Part shown: positions 1-11,525 of the stretch, one piece after another
Layout: the number at the start of each line of letters is the position of its first letter
How positions within the stretch are numbered: position 1 is the first letter of the stretch
From: Gigaspora rosea
Lineage: Eukaryota; Glomeromycota; Glomeromycetes; Diversisporales; Gigasporaceae
NCBI GenBank assembly: GCA_003550325.1
Contig: QKWP01000433.1
Span: forward strand, 252,379-316,378
DNA: 64,000 nt
Direction: 5' to 3'
Program-made: the position numbers and the translations under genes
The notes under the pieces: model-generated
Database searches by the model: none
The model's input: the letters and a program-made list of their open reading frames with translations, nothing else
What the model was told of the DNA's origin: nothing

Positions 1-501
1 CTTCCTCTTTTCTTAACAGGACATATTTTCTAAAAGACATTTTATAATGACATATTTCAAAAAGAATATTTTTCCAATATGACATGTTTCTAACATCTTT
101 TTCTGACAAGTCTTTCACTGCTATTAGAAATATAATTATTGAATAGAGTGATATATTAGTGTTTATCACATCACATAATTAAGCATTAGAGTTAGCTAAT
201 AGTATAATTTAGGCTGAGTTGATAGTGCTAGTAAACAAATGACATAGTTGTATGATTTCACGTAATGCAATGATCACTGGGTTTATCATTCTTGTTGAAA
301 AAAGTGTATTTAATAAAACTTAGTATCAGAGAAAAGTCAAGTTAGAAATATGTCATATCAGATAAATGTCTTGTTGAAAATATGAGATATAAAGGAAAGA
401 GGATATCGAAAACATAGTATATCGAGGAAAGATTCTGTCAACAAAAAGTGCTCCATTCTGTCAGGGATATAGTATTGGAAAAATAAGCTAAAAGAAACTA
501 C
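1..501. other. A+T-rich sequence without a recognised gene
   Basis: No open frame with coding character and no recognised repeat family member was seen here on either strand. Short tandem motifs such as ATATTTTC/GACATATTTC occur near the left edge. The element to the left of the window cannot be seen. Confidence 0.4.
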
Positions 502-812
502 TATATGTGTCCAAAATTAAGCTACTGTTTTTGGCCAAAAAATTATATGAAAAATCGTAAAGTAGCTTATTTCCGAAATATAGCATTTTTTAAAAAAATT
601 AAAAAATGTACTAATAAAAAGTTATCCAAATGATACCAAATTTTTAATATAGGTGTATTTTGATGCGCTAAACAACTTTACTTAATTGACTTTTTGAAGT
701 TTACGTAGTAGAAAAAAGTTTTATATGTAGCAACTGCTGACGAATTTTTTAAGATTTTTAAAAAAATCAGAGTGTAGCTTATTTTAGATAGTAGCTTATT
801 TTCAGACATATA
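502..812. mobile_element. Inverted-repeat element, AAGCTACT family, copy 1
   Basis: The left end reads TATATGTGTCCAAAATTAAG and the right end, reverse-complemented, reads TATATGTCTGAAAATAAG; both lead into GCTACT. Inside is a block (CTAATAAAAAGTTATCCAAA to TATATGTAGCAACTGC) that recurs almost unchanged at 49075-49200. This copy is uninterrupted, so it shows the empty site for the insertion found in the copy at 48951-50395. No protein is encoded. The exact ends are uncertain by a few bases. Confidence 0.6.
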
Positions 813-1330
813 TGGTAACTTTTAAAAAATCATATCATAATCCACGCAAATATGGTATACTATACTAGATGTGAGAAAAAAAAGTATTTGAATTGGTTAA
901 AAGCAATTTAATTCTATTAAAAAACTTTCTTTTTACATTTGTATATATGTTTTACTTTATATATATACTTATACTTTCTGAGGTTTTTTAGAATTTTGGT
1001 TTTTTTCTTCTGATTTTTTGCTAGTATGATTAATTTATAATTTGTAATCGTAAAAGACAGTAACAAAAAATCATAATAAAAGAATTTGTTATGTCTTTGC
1101 ATCAGTTCAATTATGTAACATAATGTGTAAAATTTTTTTTGTTCTTGTGTAAATAAATAAAAATAAAAAAGTAGATATTGTATTGTAAATTCTTTACATA
1201 TAGTATCACAAAAACTAAACTAAAAAAAGAAAAATATGTTTTGCTGATCATAGCTTATGGCTTAGATATGATATGGATACTATGCCTAATGTGTGCCTGT
1301 TTAAATAAATAAAAAATAATAAATAAATAA

Positions 1331-1361
<31 letters not shown>

Positions 1362-1469
1362 AATCAACATCATTAGAATCCACTTTTTTTTGAGTATTTG
1401 AAAAAAAATTGAAAGATACTATTACTGTACTTTGCAATGTAACTGACTATGATTACATTTTGCCAAAAA
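813..1469. other. Low-complexity A+T-rich spacer
   Basis: Contains an AATA/AAATAA simple repeat around 1302-1365 and A/T homopolymer runs. The short open frames here are composed of low-complexity residues and show no family resemblance. No gene is supported. Confidence 0.45.
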
Positions 1470-1528
1470 TATGCATTACTATTGCTCAATCATATGACTT
1501 TATTTGGATGAAGAAAAACATATAGGAC

Positions 1529-1666
1529 AGAGTTGGCAATAGAGCCAATAGAGTTCAATGGTTGTGCGAATGGAGCTCAAAAACTAGCATTCATTGACTC
1601 CATTCAGAGCTCAATTAGCTCTATTCATAGCTCCATTGGGCTCCATTAAGCTCCATTGCCAACCCT
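1529..1666. mobile_element. Small inverted-repeat element (GTTGGCAAT family)
   Basis: The ends are inverted copies: AGAGTTGGCAAT at the left and ATTGCCAACCCT at the right. The interior is filled with short inverted variants of GGAGCTC and GAGCTCC. It lies inside the large dispersed repeat, just after its left edge, and has no equivalent in the second copy of that repeat, so it was inserted later. No clear target duplication was seen. Non-coding. Confidence 0.6.
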
Positions 1667-1873
1667 GATATGAAGGTACTATTTACTATCAATTACAAGC
1701 ACTGTATCATTATATCAAAATATTAAAATTTCAAGGAATATTCTATCCAAAACTGACTATCCGCCTTATAATCAATTGCATCTTTGCATGTGAATACTAC
1801 CAAGAAGAATTTATATAGCTGTAATAAGAATCAGTTATTAGTGTTATGTTGCAGTATGAGTATTGTTACTTAC

Positions 1874-3740
1874 CCATAGATCTTGCAGCTATAGAACCTA
1901 ATCACAGCATGAGGTTCTTGTACTGCTATTGCAGCCACAAAGACTAATTACAATCTGAGGTTCTTGCACTGCTATTGCAGCCACAGAGCCTAATCACAAC
2001 CTGAGGTTCTTGACTGCTATTGCAGCCATGGAGCCTAATCACAGCATGAGATCCTTATACTGCTATTGTAGCTGTGGAGCCCAATTACAACAAGAGGTCC
2101 TTGCACTGCTATTTTAGCTGTGAAGTCTAATCAAAACATGAGGTTCTTGTACTACTATTGCAGCTGCGAAGCACAATATGAGGTCCTTGCACTCTATTGT
2201 GGCTGCGGAGCCTAATCATTAAATATGCGATATCACCATATTATTTTGCTTTGTTAACCTTTTATATTATAACAACTGACCCTTTTACTATTGGTCTATT
2301 TACTTCTATCTATAATCAGTTAGAGCTTTAAATTGGTACTATTATCTATATTGTTTTATTACTCTTCCAATTTAACTATTACAATAGATTCAATAAATTC
2401 ACATAATAATGCAGACAGTGCATTATTTTGAGTACTTGTACATAATTTGTAACATATATATATATAATATTTCAGATCAATATAGCCAATATTTATGGTA
2501 ATAGACTCTTAGAGAATGCATTATTTTGGGATACACATGGGCATTATTTTGAGTCAAATAGATAATTTTTTAAAAAGTGCCAATTTTGAAAAAATTCACA
2601 TATGTGCTATTATATGCAATATAGTATAATAAAAATTCTAAAGAATCCTTGTACTATCTCCTTAGCTGCAGAGCCTAATTTACAACATAAGGTCCTTGCA
2701 ATGCTATTGCTATCATAAAGCCTAATTGCAATATAAGATACTCATACTACTAATTACTAAATACAAAACTCTTATGCTGCTATCGCAGCCACAAAGCCTA
2801 ATCAAAATTATGAGGATTTTGTCTAACAACTAATTGCACTGTTATTGCCTAATCATTAATATAAGGTTCTTGCACTGTTATTGCAACTGTGGAGCCTAAT
2901 TACACATGAGATCTTTGCACTGCTTATTGCAGCTGCAGTAACTAGTTATCAACTTGAGGTCCTTGCCTAATTATCAGCAAAATGCTATTGACCTAATTGT
3001 CAACATGAGGCCCTGCTACTGTAAATACAATATAAGATTCTTGCAATGCTATTACAGCCACAAAGCCTAATCATCAAATATAAGTTCCTTGCACTGCTAT
3101 TGTAGCCATAGTGCCAAATTAAGTTATAAATTTCTTGTACTACTAATCACAAATGTGAGGCCCTTGTAATGCTATTGTAGCCACAAACCTAATTAAACAT
3201 TATAGAAATAACCAAATGATAAATTCTGCACTACTATTGCATAATCTCAAATAAAGTTCTTGCATTATTACTTTAGCCACAGAATCTAATTGCTATATGG
3301 TGTTCTTGCACTGCTATTGCAGCCACAGAACCTAATATTTAAACATGAGATCTTTGCACTGTTATTATAGCTGCAGTGCCTAATTGACTTATAAGATTCT
3401 TTCTAATGACTATCTTTGCATTGCTATAGCTGCAGAACCTAATTATTAAATATAAGTCTTGCACTATTATTGTAACTACAGAGTTTAATCTCTAGCATAA
3501 GACCCTTGCTCAGACATGAGCCTTGTACTACTATTGTAACTGCAGAGCCTAATCACCAACATGAGGTCTAGCACTGCTATCACAGCTATGAAGCTTAATC
3601 TTAACATAAGGTTCTTGTCTGCTATCATAGCTATGATGTTTAGATACTAACATAAAGCTATCACAGCCAAATGCCTAATTATCAAACATAAGTCTTGCAC
3701 TACTATTATAGCTGTGATGCCCAATTGTCAACATGAATGA
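1874..3740. repeat. 46-bp minisatellite, two blocks
   Basis: Degenerate tandem units of about 46 bp built on GAGGTTCTTGCACTGCTATT followed by GCAGCCACAGAGCCTAATCA. The first block runs to about 2225; a second block runs from about 2640 to 3740. Between them lies about 400 bp of different sequence containing GCATTATTTTGAG motifs. Unit length varies through small deletions, and divergence rises toward the right. Units carry stop codons in every frame, so it is not a repeat protein gene. Confidence 0.8.
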
Positions 3741-4700
3741 GCTATCAAGCAAAGAGTGGATAGGGTTGAACGATAGAGCCAGCCTTCTCTACAAGGTAAA
3801 AAGAAAGATAGCCTTTTCTACTAACTAATAGCTTTTAAATATCCTTGAAACATCCTTGCCTATTATAGTAACTCATATTTTTACAATCATATATCATCAA
3901 AATATTGATCAGGAAATACTTGCATTAAACAAGATACAACAAGAACTATACAATCAAAATAACAAATTGAACATATGATCTGGTCAAGTTATCTGATTTC
4001 ACAATAATAATTTCCCTGTTACTGTTAGCTTTTTATATTGTTAATGCTTCAAGTTTTATGAACTTCTGAAGCTTAAATGTACCCTTAGAAATCTTTTAAA
4101 AGTGTTTTATTCTGTTAATGCAACCCAAAAATTGCAATCTAACTCAATATTAACCACATACTATAATAATAGCTAGTAAGTTCTGTGATTAAACTTTTGC
4201 TATAACTTATATGATAATCCAATACTAACTCAATTTTATCTGCTGTTGTATCAAATTAGAAAGTAAGCTTTATTAACAGAATTTTACAGTAGTATATAGT
4301 AGAAAATTATATACCCTCAACTTGTATGTAACTCATTAGTGAATAAGTTTTGTAACAGAATTAATTCTTTATATCAAATAGTAAAGCATTATAATTTTAA
4401 TGCAACTAGCTCAACCTTAAACAAATACTGGTCAACTGGAATAATGAGTAACCATATTTACATAAAATCATAAAAATTCCAATACTAATTCGATTTTAAC
4501 TTCTGCATTAGCAAATAAATTCTGTAACTAAATTCTTTATAGTAAACTATAATAGAAATTATGATAATTTTAATGCAACTAACTTACTCTTAATCATATC
4601 TGAATAGTAAGTAAGTTCTGCAACAGAATTTTTTACAGAAACTCATGATAAATTATAACAATTCCAATACTAACACAACATTAACTACTAGTGTATACTG

Positions 4701-5490
4701 CATTAGTAAATTTAATACTAGGATTCTTCACCTTATTTATTCTTTGTTTGCTTATTCCTTTTTTCAATTTATTAGCATTATAATCTATTATTATTATCCG
4801 TTTTAAAAAAAATAAACAAACCACAAATCTTAATAAACCTGTACCCATTAACCATATTTACAACTGATTATTTACAAAAATAATTCAATTATTTTTATAT
4901 TTATTTTTAGCATATTATTAAAAATAAAGCTTACTCTCATTTTGAGCAATAAGAACAGTTAATATAAACAAATTTACAAAAGATAAAATTATTTCCCTTT
5001 AAATAGTATTTATACTCTTATAAGTTCCTTCTTGCTAGTCTACAAATCATCACTGTATAGTACTAATAGAATTCTGTAAATGTGTTACATATTAAGTTAA
5101 GTGCCATTTAAAAATTGCAAGTGGGCGACGAAGTTGCCCGCTACATGTACATTGCTAGTTAATAGTATTAAATTGGTGTTATGCTTCAAACAATAATGTT
5201 TAACAAAGGGAATATATATTAATTTTTCATATTATTAAATTTACTATATTTATTAATAAATTATCATATTTTCTTCCAGTATTACTATCAGATGAGAGAG
5301 CAACAGACAACCACCAATATAGCACAGGACAGTAAGCTGAGGTTGTAAGTCAGAAAGGTTCTAAATGGATGTTGGGTTTAGATGAATTCTAATTAAAAGA
5401 TGGAGGCGGGTTTTATTATAATAGCAAAAATAAACATATCAATTAATCAATCAATCATGAATCACTCAGTTTTAATGATGCCAGATGCAA
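4701..5490. other. A+T-rich spacer, no gene seen
   Basis: No coding frame. A short hairpin GTGGGCGACGAAGTTGCCCGC lies at 5121; a related phrase (AGCGAAGTCGCCCAC) occurs near 8980. Confidence 0.4.
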
Positions 5491-5494
5491 TTAT

Positions 5495-5665
5495 TTTCGC
5501 AATAACAAAAGGTTTTGTCAAATTTGCGTCTGACAAAACCCCTTGACGATTGACAAAACCCTTGATACTTGATGAACTCTTGGCGATTAATGAAACCTTG
5601 ACAATTGACGAAACTCTTGACGATTGACAAAACTCCTAATGCAACCCTTGGCTATTGATAAAACT
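5495..5665. repeat. TGACGAAA-type minisatellite, locus 1
   Basis: Short tandem phrases alternate: TTGACGATTGACAAAACC, TTGACAATTGACGAAACTC and TTGACGATTGACAAAACTC. The same vocabulary builds arrays at 6858-7062 (other orientation) and 11378-11525. Degenerate, non-coding. Confidence 0.7.
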
Positions 5666-5689
5666 AACCCTAGCTCTCCAATATAAAAA

Positions 5690-5935
5690 AATTGTTCACA
5701 ACCTGTAACTTTAACTGATTGAATTTTAAAATCAGGTGTAATGTAAAAATTTTTTACAAAAAAACAGATAGCTCTAAATTTTTATTAGGAAACTTTCTAC
5801 TGCATCCTAATTAAAATTTTCTCTTGTGAAATTTTACTAATAGTCACAATAGCTACTATATTTTTTTAACCCTAACTCTAATTATAACGTGGTTTTCTTA
5901 GCCTTAATTTCACACGTATTTTTACTTAGAAAACA
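5690..5935. mobile_element. ATCAGGTGTAATGT-family element, copy 1
   Basis: Contains AAATCAGGTGTAATGTAAAA, then a block in the order GAAACTTTC, CTAATTAAAATTTTCTC, AAATTTTACTA and AACCCTAACTCTAATTATAA. The same order occurs at 18305-18600, 43655-43885, 54030-54300, 54380 onward and 61045-61324. The conserved order marks a dispersed non-coding element. Ends are approximate. Confidence 0.5.
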
Positions 5936-5939
5936 AAAT

Positions 5940-6857
5940 ACATTTGTTTTGATTATCACATTACACTTGATCCTAAATTTTAATTGGCCAAATTTACAGA
6001 ATTACAGAGTGATCAATTTTTTGTGAGAGTGCTACCTAAGATGATGAAGCTCATGAAGAAACCCTTGTCAATTGAAAAAGCTTTTACATTAAATCTAAAC
6101 AGATTATTTTTTATTGCTAGCATTTCACTAGCAATAGCGGAGCATAGGATCAACTCATACAGGAGAGTCACCAAATTCCGGGTCACCAAATTCCGGGTCA
6201 CCAAATTCCAGGTCAGGAAATATCAGAGTGCATCAGAACCATGGTCGTCTGGATCAGAATTGATTGATTTTGCCCCAAGATCATAAAAAATTTTACTAAT
6301 GAAATCATATCCATTTATTAAGTAATTTGCTGAACAGCTAAGGCTAAACGCCATCCAATTTTGGTGTTCTTACTGTAAAATTCGCGTAGGATCGATTGTC
6401 CGAACATATGATTTTTTGAACTATCAATAATAGCACTAATGCTATGAACATCTGTTATTTCATTTGCAGACTAAAACCATACCCTCAAGTATCCTTAATT
6501 CGTACTGAGCTTTTAATTCACTCGCTGAGAGGTTCAAACACTCACCGAGAGTTTATAACCCTCGTTGAGGGTACCAGCAGGGTACCCTCATTGAGGATTA
6601 AAATCATCCAACTATGCCACAAACTATGCCAAAATAAGAAATACATAAAATAATACACAATAATAAAATACTATGACACTGCCAATTCGTAGAACACCTA
6701 TTGGGTTGCAAATCATCAGGCAATGTCGGATCGATGTCAAAAAGATAGAAACTGAGAAGATATAATAATGAACAAAAAATTAACTTTACATGGACTAATT
6801 TATTTCTTTATGAAAGAAAATGAATAATAGTCTTATGCTTTATCAAAATCATCATAG
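5940..6857. other. Non-coding spacer with small repeats
   Basis: Holds a 14-bp triplicate (6168-6213) and a set of short palindromes around ACCCTCGTTGAGGGTACC and GGGTACCCTCATTGAGG at 6540-6600. At 6774-6802 is a motif (AAAAATTAACTTTACATGG) matching the end of the CACGCAAAGTTAATT family. The open frames across 5984-6286 are unsupported by composition or similarity. Confidence 0.45.
6168..6213 (+). repeat. 14-bp unit, three tandem copies
   Basis: Three adjacent copies of GGTCACCAAATTCC with one or two changes; the unit length is not a multiple of three. Confidence 0.75.
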
Positions 6858-7062
6858 GTTTTGTTATTTATTATTGGTTTCGTCATGTGTCATAGGTTCA
6901 TACGTCATGTGTTTCGTCATGCGTTGTGGGTTTCGTCATGCATCATGGGTTTCATCATGCGCATGGGTTTCGTCATTCGTCAATTCGTCAATTTGAAGTT
7001 GCCTGACGAATAGTTTCGTCATGCGTCAATGACGCAGGTTGCGTCATGCGTCAGGCATCATT
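6858..7062. repeat. TTTCGTCA-type minisatellite, locus 2
   Basis: Runs of GGGTTTCGTCATGCG and its variants, ending with GTTGCGTCATGCGTCAGGC. TTTCGTCA is the reverse complement of TGACGAAA, so this is the same repeat vocabulary as at 5495 and 11378, mainly in the opposite orientation. Confidence 0.7.
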
Positions 7063-7344
7063 ACTCAGATCATGATAAAAATAACTAAAACAATAAATCA
7101 AGTAATTCAAATATATAAATATCAAATTAACTAATCATTCAATACAATATAATAGGAATTCACTCTTAAGACTTTATTATAAAGGAAGAATAACTCAGAT
7201 AAGCCTAACGAAACTACAAGGCAAATACATTGGACTTATATACATGTTTGATATGTATAAATTATTTATACTAGTCAATTGTCAGTTTAAACTTCCTTCC
7301 GTTCATACTCATTTAATGATTGGTACCGTAATTCAAATTGTGAT

Positions 7345-7540
7345 ATGTAGTATGTAGTAATTATTTACTACAAAAAGTAGTAATTGTAGTAATATTTACT
7401 ACATCATGTAGTAATTATTATTGCATGTAGTAAACATTATTACATGTAGTAATATATACTATATGTAGTAATTATTATTACATGTAGTAAATATTATTAC
7501 ATGTAGTAATATATACTATATGTAGTAATTATTTTTATAT
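7345..7540. repeat. Tandem palindrome array, ACATGTAGTAAT type
   Basis: Repeats of TTACATGTAGTAATATATAC with a period near 57 bp (compare 7444 and 7501). The core TACTACATGTAGTA is its own reverse complement. The array runs opposite to the related array at 8040-8455. Confidence 0.7.
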
Positions 7541-8039
7541 ATAACGATACTTTATTTAATGTGCAATTGACTAATTCAAATATTATTTGATGATTACAGC
7601 TACAGACTACATTAGTAGTAAATGTAATCGAACCTTTGAACCTGGAGTTATATGACATTAAATAAACAATTGATTATAGGGATATATTAGTTAGATTAGT
7701 AAAGTTTATACATACAGAGTTTATTAGAGTTAGCAATCAAACCTAAAATAATATAGTTGGGTAATAAGGTATATCAGTTAGCTCAGTAGAGTTTTATGCA
7801 TGCAAAGAATTATTTGCAATATTTATAATTATCAGTATGCATTGGTATATAATAGTAAAAATCACATACGTATAAGTATAAATATAGGAATAAAGAAATA
7901 AGTTAAAATAAGTTTTTTTTGCAAGTTAATATAAATAAACCTCATTGTTGTTGGTAACTGCAAGTTGTGTTTAAAAGTGTGAGTTGTGATTGAAGGTGTA
8001 AATTGTAAAGAAATAAAAGTTGAAGTTAATGTAGTAAAT

Positions 8040-8455
8040 AATATTATATTATTACATATTATTATATATAGCAATAATGTTACATTACTACATAATTACT
8101 ACATATAAATAACTAATATTATATTGCTACATATTACTACATGTAGTAATAATACTACATTACTACATAATTACTACATATAAATAACTAATACATATTA
8201 CTACACGTAGTAATAATACTACATTACTACATAATTACTATATATAAATAACTAATACATATTACTACATGTAGTAATAATACTATATTACTACATAATT
8301 ACTACATATAAATAACTAATATTAAATTACTACATATTACTACATATAGTAATAATGCTACATTACTACATAATTACTACATATAAATAACTAATATCAT
8401 ATTACTACATATTACTACATGTAGTAAATAAAACTACATAGCTACATAATTATTA
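8040..8455. repeat. 64-76-bp tandem repeat with palindromic cores
   Basis: CATAATTACT recurs at about 8091, 8166, 8230, 8294 and 8369, with a variant at 8445. This gives unit lengths of 64 or 75 bp, the difference being an 11-bp indel. Each unit carries TACTACATGTAGTA, CTACATTACTACATAATTAC and AAATAACTAATA. Non-coding. Confidence 0.8.
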
Positions 8456-8644
8456 CAATTAAGGTTTAAAAAATGGTATGTAAGAATATATGTAGTAAAT
8501 ATAATTGTAGTAAATGGCTATTTACGGCGCCATTCACTAAGTTTAAGAGGTACAATTGAAAGGTTTAAGGATGATCGAATGTAACTGATCGGTCAAATCA
8601 AGCAGGGGCAGTTAAAAATTTTAAGTTACAGGGTAGTATTACGA

Positions 8645-8897
8645 CCCTATGAAAAAATATTTTCGGAAAACATGGAAGCTGAACACGGGAACGTACGTAA
8701 AAATATGTAAAAAAATACGTAAAATGTACATTTTCCGTGTTTTTGGACAGGAAAACAAACTGTATTTTCCGTGTTTCAAAATACAGTGTATTTTCCTGTT
8801 CAAAAACACGGAAAGTGTACATTTTACGTATTTTTTACATATTTGTATGTTTCCGTGTTCAGATTCCATGTTTTTCCGAAATTTTTTTTTCATAGGG
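8645..8897. mobile_element. 253-bp foldback element with 3-bp target duplication
   Basis: Nearly the whole element is one inverted repeat: CCCTATGAAAAAATATTTTC at the left and its complement at the right, with arms of about 115 bp running through AACATGGAA, CTGAACACGG, ACGTAAAATGTACATTTTCC and GGACAGGAAAA. CGA flanks both sides (8642-8644 and 8898-8900). Open frames on both strands are by-products of the palindrome. This is a non-autonomous element; the mobilising family cannot be named. Confidence 0.8.
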
Positions 8898-8900
8898 CGA

Positions 8901-9940
8901 GCAAATTAGGAGTTATCCTGTTTAGTTAGTCTAGTTTAAATTTTAAAAGCAGTGGCTGCCTTTGTAATATATCAACTCAGCGAAGTCGCCCACATGAATA
9001 TGTACGAATTATTATTGATTAGGAAATTGGTAAAAAGTGCAAAAATAATGGCGCACGTACTTTGCAAGAAAAAGTCAACTAAAGTATAACTCGATCGAAA
9101 GCATAATATTGTAAATAGCCGGATAATATAACACCTCAGTAGTAATAGACCCACACGTACATACCGGGTGCAAATCAGTTCTTTTAAAAATCTGAATTGT
9201 CTGTTATAAACATGAAATATGGACATATTTCAAGTTTTTACATTATAAAGGTTTTAAAGTTGGAGAAATTTAGCAGATTCAGATCTTGTATCCGGAGGTT
9301 TACAATAATTATTAATCAAAATATATTATTTTGAAACAAACTGTACGCAATAGAATTTATTGAAAATTATCAATTTTCATTAAACGTTTATATAAATATA
9401 ATGTTAACAAACAAGTCAACATTTGAATAATATATATATATATATATACTGTATATATATTAATAATTTCAAAAACTTAGTACCGGTAAATGAGGATGTT
9501 AACTACAAGTTCCAAGGGTATCACCACACTTTTCCTTAAACTAAAATAATATGAAATCATCATTATCTATGAGATACAATCGCAAAATATGGGAATATAT
9601 AAAAAATACATACATAACAACACCACTCGTAACCGTCTTTAATGCATGTACGCTGACATATTAAAAAGCACAATGTTAGTAATCGCAAATGATAATTTGC
9701 AGGTTCAAAGTCTTCACAAAATATATAACAAATGATATAATCATACTTCATCACAAGGGCTGTATTCACCTTGGACTATAGCCTAAAATATCGAAAAGTA
9801 AAAATGCTAGGTCAGTTCTATGTATAGATAAATAATAATGTTAAAGAACAATAACGGGGTAAGCGAGGCTAACTGATAAGATGATAATTAGTGCAAGAAA
9901 AGCTAAGAAGTTATAAATTCCTTTCATTGTAGTTTTTATT
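8901..9940. other. Non-coding spacer
   Basis: Includes an AT dinucleotide run at about 9431-9462. Open frames here are short and lack family resemblance. No RNA gene was recognised. Confidence 0.4.
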
Positions 9941-9944
9941 ATTC

Positions 9945-10380
9945 ATTATATGATTACTCAATTTGCCAGTATTTATAAGAGTGGAGTTACGCACTTAAAT
10001 GCGTTGTTATTAATGAATTTTTAATTTTACAATGGGGCTCTAATTTATGGAATTAATAAAAAAAAATCTAATTTTATTAAACGATCATAAGACGACTTAG
10101 TCTATCATATGAATGCCAAGTGAAAATGAGACATTAGTCTATCATTTATTTAAATAATGATAAACAAATTTCCCATTTTCCCTTGGAGTTACTCATATGA
10201 TATTATGGTGGATTCTATATTTATTGTTTATATGATTGCTCAATTACCAATATTTATAAGAATGGAGCCACGTAATCAAATACGCTGTTATTAATGAATT
10301 TTTAATTTTAAAGTAGGTTTAATTTATGGAATTAAGAAAATTAATTTTATTAAACAATTATAAATAAGACAACTCAGCCT
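9945..10380. repeat. Direct repeat pair around a palindromic spacer
   Basis: A segment of about 155 bp (TATGATTACTCAATTTGCCA through AATTTATGGAATTAA to TTTTATTAAACGATCATAAG) is repeated in diverged form from about 10228. Between them, 10105-10205 is a foldback with arms ATGCCAAGTGAAAATGAGAC and CATTTTCCCTTGGAGTTACT, related to the element at 16755-16860. Confidence 0.6.
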
Positions 10381-10384
10381 GTAG

Positions 10385-11370
10385 ATCCTATCTTTGTTGT
10401 TACAAATATTTTCCGAATATTAAAATACAATTGAATTTTAAAGAGTCTTCACGATTGTCAAAGGATATATTAGTGTTCGGATCTGTTAGATTTTTTATCC
10501 GGATTATCCGAATAATATAGATAACAAATAATGATTCATTTAACAGATAATTTATCGGGATAATTACTTTAATTTCAGATAATAATCTATAGATAATCTG
10601 TATTAATATCTATGGTGTAATTGATCAAATGTTAAAATATTCATTTATTAATGGTTATTATCTGATATATGCATTTTTAATTCATCAATAAATGTACGTC
10701 CATCCATTTCAATTACTATTCCATTTTGGCAATGATATTATAACCATTCCATTCATATGATTCGTGCCAGGTGATTTTCGAACACATTCTTTCCAAATTG
10801 ACTCCATTTTCATAGAGATATACAAAGTCATATGTTTCATTGACGTGGCTAGTGAACCAAGTTGATCTTAAAATTCGACTTGGTCAAGTCGACTTGAGTC
10901 GATTATTAATTTCGGTTTTTGAAGTTGATTCTCTTTAAAGGATCCAATCATGCTGCCGATATACGATTGGCTAGCTTGCATATCAATATACTCATCTTAT
11001 GTCACATGAATGTGAGGAAAACAGTGCGTAAGTTTCCAAGAGCGAATTAAGGTGATAAAAATTCTTTTTATTTATTATTTAATATTTTCCTTCCTAATCC
11101 TGATAATATAAAACGATGGTGTTCATTCAAATGTATCATTATGAATTCTGATTGGTTAAATGTACATTATTTTCCAAAAGAGCTTTTCTTAAAGAGTCAT
11201 GGTCCCGATTGCTGAAGTCATTGCTAATTTTAGCAAGGTTTTCTTCTTTTGGGAAAATATTACAGAATTTAAATTACAGTGATATACGAAATATATGTGA
11301 AAACTTACCGTAAATGGCCGGATACAAGAACCTGCCTGTTACATTCAACCAATTTTAGAACCCTATAATA
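10385..11370. other. Non-coding spacer
   Basis: No coding frame seen. Contains a cluster of TTATCCGGATTATCCGAAT, TTTATCGGGATAATT and GATAATCTATAGATAATC phrases at 10485-10610, and AAGTCGACTTGAGTCGA near 10885. These look like decayed palindromic elements but their ends could not be fixed. Confidence 0.4.
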
Positions 11371-11377
11371 GACTAAT

Positions 11378-11525
11378 GATGCTTGACGAAACTATTTGCG
11401 TCTGACGAAATGGTTTCGTTTCGTCTGATCAAACCTTGACGATTGACGAAACTACAGACGATTGACGAAACTACAACGATTGACGAAATTACAGACGATT
11501 GACGAATCTCTTGACGAAATTAATT
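11378..11525. repeat. TGACGAAA-type minisatellite, locus 3
   Basis: Tandem phrases GATTGACGAAACTACAGAC with 19-20-bp spacing, repeated about four times. They are preceded by a small palindrome CGAAATGGTTTCGTTTCG. Best preserved of the three TGACGAAA arrays. Confidence 0.75.

Larger units (their letters stand above)
1470..4700. repeat. Large dispersed repeat, copy 1, carrying a minisatellite
   Basis: The left edge (ATTGCTCAATCA followed by TTTATTTGGATGAAG) and a long right flank (from about 3741: AAGAAAGATAGCC, CTACTAACTAAT, AATATTGATCAG, AATAACAAATTGAACAT) are matched in the same order at 46735-47830. The shared sequence brackets a minisatellite in both places. The 3' part past 3900 is rich in the phrase TAAGTTCTGTAACAGAATT, also seen near 48120 and 48350. 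No protein was recognised. It may be a decayed transposon or a satellite-bearing repeat unit. Confidence 0.6.

Noticed and set aside
1874-3740. CRISPR-like array
   Set aside because: Units are tandem without unique spacers, the repeats are degenerate, and the genome is eukaryotic.
8598-8909. Overlapping open frames on both strands with similar proteins
   Set aside because: They are two readings of one near-perfect palindrome (8645-8897), so the similarity is forced by symmetry.
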